Assembly (NCBI RefSeq): GCF_000716675.1
Contig: NZ_JNXT01000030.1
Location: 1 to 64,000, forward strand
Reading direction: 5' to 3'
Origin: Streptomyces alboflavus
Lineage (GTDB): Bacteria > Actinomycetota > Actinomycetes > Streptomycetales > Streptomycetaceae
Length of the DNA: 64,000 nt
This document shows positions 62,087-64,000 of the stretch, piece after piece. The notes under the pieces were generated by a model. The model had not been told where the DNA came from and searched no databases. It saw nothing but the letters and a program-made list of their open reading frames with translations. The position numbers and the translations under genes are program-made. The first letter of the stretch is position 1. Every line of letters begins with the position of its first letter.

Positions 62087-62100
62087 CGTCACATGTGACG
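62087..62100. promoter_or_regulatory. 14-bp palindrome upstream of the NlpC/P60 gene
   Basis: CGTCACATGTGACG is a perfect palindrome, 112 bp before the hydrolase start, in a gap without genes. It looks like an operator for a dimeric regulator. Confidence 0.55.
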
Positions 62101-62211
62101 GGTGGGAGTTCGGAGTTGTCGCGCGACCCTGTCGCATTCGGCACCGGCATGGCACCATCCCGGGAACACCGAGAAGTTACTGACGGTAAATCAACTTTGG
62201 GGGTGGCGGGC

Positions 62212-63267
62212 GTGACCGGCAAGAGGCACTCGACGACGACAGCCGTGGCACTGGTCTGCGCGTGCGCGGCCGCGGTGCTCGCCGCGCCGGGCACGGCGTT
62301 CGCCAGCCCGGCCGAGCCCACTCCCCCGTCGAACGGCTCCCTGGAGAAGGTCCGCAAGGAGATCGAGCGGCTCTACCGCGAGGCGGGCACGGCCACGGAC
62401 GCGTACAACGCCGCGGAGGAGAAGGCCGAGAAGCAGTCGCAGGAGATCGTCCGCCTGGCCAGATCCATCGACAAGGGCCAGACGAAGCTGGACAGACTCA
62501 AGGCCCGCGCGGGCGCCGCAGCCCGCGCGCAGTACCGCGGCGGCGGTGTCCCGGACGAGGCCAGGCTGCTGCTCAGCGACAACCCGAGCCGTTTCCTCGA
62601 CGGCGCCGGACGGCTGCGCCAGGGCCAGCACGCGACGAAGGCCATGCTCACGGAAATGAGCCGCACCCAGGCGGACTTGAAGACGTACGCCAAGGACGCC
62701 TCCGCGCAGTGGCGGAAGCTGGAGTCCAACCGCAAGGCCAAGGCGGAGGCGAAGAAGAAGGTCAAGAAGAAGATCGCCGCCGCCGAGAAGCTGGAGTCGC
62801 GCCTGGAGAAGAAGGAGCGCGAGCGGCTGCGGAAGCTGGAGGAGGAGGCCGCGCTGAGGCAGCAGTCGGCCTGGGTGGACACGGGGATACTCAAGGACGC
62901 GAAGGGTGAGGCGACCTCCCCCGGCAAGAAGGCGATCGCGTTCGCCACGGCGCAGATCGGCAAGCCCTATGTATGGGGCGCGGAGGGCCCGAAGTCGTAC
63001 GACTGCTCGGGGCTCACGTCCCAGGCCTGGGCGGCCGCGGGCAAGGGCATCCCGCGCACCTCGCAGGAGCAGTGGAAGCGGCTTCCCCGCGTGGACGTGA
63101 CGAACATGCGCCCCGGCGACCTGATCATCTACCACAAGGACGCGAGCCATGTCGGTCTGTACGTGGGCGACGGAGCGATCGTGCACGCGCCCCGCCCCGG
63201 GCGCAGCGTGACGCTCGCGGGGGCGGGCTCGATGGAGATACTCGGGGTCGTGCGGCCGGACAAGTAG
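62212..63267 (+). CDS. Secreted NlpC/P60 peptidoglycan hydrolase with coiled-coil
   Basis: 351 aa. Signal peptide (residues 3-30, AVALVCACAAAVLAAPGTAFA), a long charged coiled coil (about 45-230), then the NlpC/P60 domain: catalytic Cys in YDCSGLTSQAWAAAG near 265, His in ASHVGLYVGDGAIVHAPRPG near 315. It is a RipA/CwlO-type D,L-endopeptidase for daughter-cell separation or wall remodelling. GTG 62212 is my choice; GTG 62203 is in frame too. I see no match to a c-di-AMP riboswitch in the upstream 280 bp. Confidence 0.87.
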   Translation: MTGKRHSTTTAVALVCACAAAVLAAPGTAFASPAEPTPPSNGSLEKVRKEIERLYREAGTATDAYNAAEEKAEKQSQEIVRLARSIDKGQTKLDRLKARAGAAARAQYRGGGVPDEARLLLSDNPSRFLDGAGRLRQGQHATKAMLTEMSRTQADLKTYAKDASAQWRKLESNRKAKAEAKKKVKKKIAAAEKLESRLEKKERERLRKLEEEAALRQQSAWVDTGILKDAKGEATSPGKKAIAFATAQIGKPYVWGAEGPKSYDCSGLTSQAWAAAGKGIPRTSQEQWKRLPRVDVTNMRPGDLIIYHKDASHVGLYVGDGAIVHAPRPGRSVTLAGAGSMEILGVVRPDK

Positions 63268-63588
63268 GAAATCCGGGACAAGTGGTGCGGGTCGGGCGGG
63301 CCCGGGTGGGTCCCCGGGCGGGCCCCCCGGGTGGGTCAGGTCCTCCGGCCGGGCCCGCACTGTGACCCAGCGCACGGCCCCGCGCCCCGCTCAACCCTCA
63401 CGGCGTGACGTTCGTCATCCCAGGCGGACCAGGTTCGTGCCCAAATGCGGTCCAGGATGCGGCATATGCCGTCGGCCGCGTGCCGCACGGCATTCCACAC
63501 ACGCCCCGGGTGACGCTATGGTCCCCGTCTGGTGGGGCGTGCGACCGTCGCCCCGCCATGCCCTCGGGGGGAGGGAAGGATTCACACG
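63268..63588. other. Intergenic region before the response-regulator gene
   Basis: About 320 bp without a gene. Only a GGTGGGTCCC-type GC-rich repeat near 63301-63340 and a strong GGAGGGAAGG ribosome site at 63571-63580 are visible. Confidence 0.45.
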
Positions 63589-64000
63589 ATGCCCGTACCC
63601 ATACCGCGGCAGAGAGCGATCCCGGCCGCGGAAGGCGGTCAGGCTCACGCGGCGCCGACAACCGAAGGCACCGCCCCCACCGCCCACCACCCCACGGGCA
63701 CCGACCCGGTTCGCGACGCACCCGTACGCGACACATCCGTACGCGACGGCCTCGCGGACGACGACCCCATAGGGAGCGACCCCATGGTCAGCAGCCCCGT
63801 GGGCAACGGCACCGGGCTCACCCTGCTGGTGATCGAGGACGACCCGGCAGGCTCCCTGAGCGTGCCCGAGCTCCTGGACGCCGCGGGTAAACCCATCCGC
63901 ATCCGCACCGCCCGCAACCTCACCGAGGCCGAGCGGCTGCTCACGGACGACGTGCACTGCATCCTCCTTGACCTGGCCCTGCCCGGCCGCGCCCCGGCGG
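63589..64000 (+). CDS. Response regulator / regulatory protein, start only (runs off the window)
   Basis: At least 137 aa visible, no stop codon. ATG 63589 with GGAGGGAAGG 8 nt upstream. About 75 disordered residues with RDAPVRDTSVRDG repeats (15-bp DNA repeat GTACGCGACACATCC-like) precede a receiver domain: LTLLVIEDDPAGSLSVPELLDAAGK near 79 and the phospho-acceptor DVHCILLDLALPG near 124. It matches N-terminal receivers of Streptomyces regulators fused to PP2C phosphatase (SpoIIE) domains, but the output part is outside the window. Confidence 0.7.
   Translation, partial: MPVPIPRQRAIPAAEGGQAHAAPTTEGTAPTAHHPTGTDPVRDAPVRDTSVRDGLADDDPIGSDPMVSSPVGNGTGLTLLVIEDDPAGSLSVPELLDAAGKPIRIRTARNLTEAERLLTDDVHCILLDLALPGRAPA

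Noticed and set aside
61931..62211. c-di-AMP (ydaO) riboswitch before the NlpC/P60 gene
   Set aside because: This class often precedes such genes in Streptomyces, but I could not find its conserved segments in this gap.

Overview
The window is a very GC-rich actinobacterial chromosome segment, almost certainly Streptomyces. The evidence is strong third-position G/C bias, frequent GTG starts, the Tat and lipoprotein exports, mycothiol synthesis (mshA), DasR-type operators, a msiK ATPase, and a gene order I recall as matching the S. coelicolor core around msiK, phoRP and cysS (recalled, not searched). It holds about 60 protein genes, one tRNA gene and one small integrated element.

Layout. 1-6.7 kb: aminosugar genes (ROK kinase, nagA, a PfkB kinase) behind a DasR-like operator, then a CBM35-like membrane protein and a GAF-PAS-GGDEF diguanylate cyclase (cdgB-like). 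7-11.8 kb: flavin reductase, arfB, a TerD protein, a PadR regulator coupled to a two-HAAS membrane protein, and a GNAT enzyme. 11.9-17.6 kb: M1 lipoprotein peptidase and the divergent haem/redox sensing set hbpS / senS-senR, with tandem repeats around it. 17.7-26.9 kb: mostly metabolic and accessory enzymes (two FAD oxidoreductases, MDR reductase, Eis-like and small GNATs, GH114-like lipoprotein, APH kinase, DsbA-like lipoprotein). 27-33.4 kb: large secreted repeat protein, tRNA-Thr, msiK (second DasR-like operator), a small secreted protein and a sugar nucleotidyltransferase. 33.5-40.7 kb: a leftward housekeeping run (DoxX-type protein, rlmB, cysS, PPOX protein, ispF, ispD, carD). 41.5-45.3 kb: lipoprotein and the phosphate regulators phoP-phoR / phoU, with two matching PHO-box-like modules between the divergent genes. 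45.4-46.8 kb: a 37-residue metallothionein-like gene and a seven-repeat lectin-like propeller gene.

47.1-54.5 kb is a 7.4-kb integrated element whose ends are copies of the last codons of a phosphoglycerate mutase gene (gpmA). It carries a tyrosine integrase, an excisionase-like protein, an XRE-TPR regulator, a GntR regulator and a tightly coupled operon of unknown genes with an HNH nuclease. No recognisable replication or transfer gene is present. Its non-coding DNA holds several separate short-repeat families (TGCGTCAT, GCTAGC-type, GTGAAC, GCTACCGGTAGC) that look like protein-binding arrays. This is the least explained and most interesting part of the window.

54.5-64 kb: gpmA, an MFS exporter, a RelE/ParE-like toxin-antitoxin-like pair, a Tat-exported beta-helix protein, a YbjN-family protein, mshA, a methyltransferase, a NlpC/P60 hydrolase and the start of a response-regulator gene that runs off the end.
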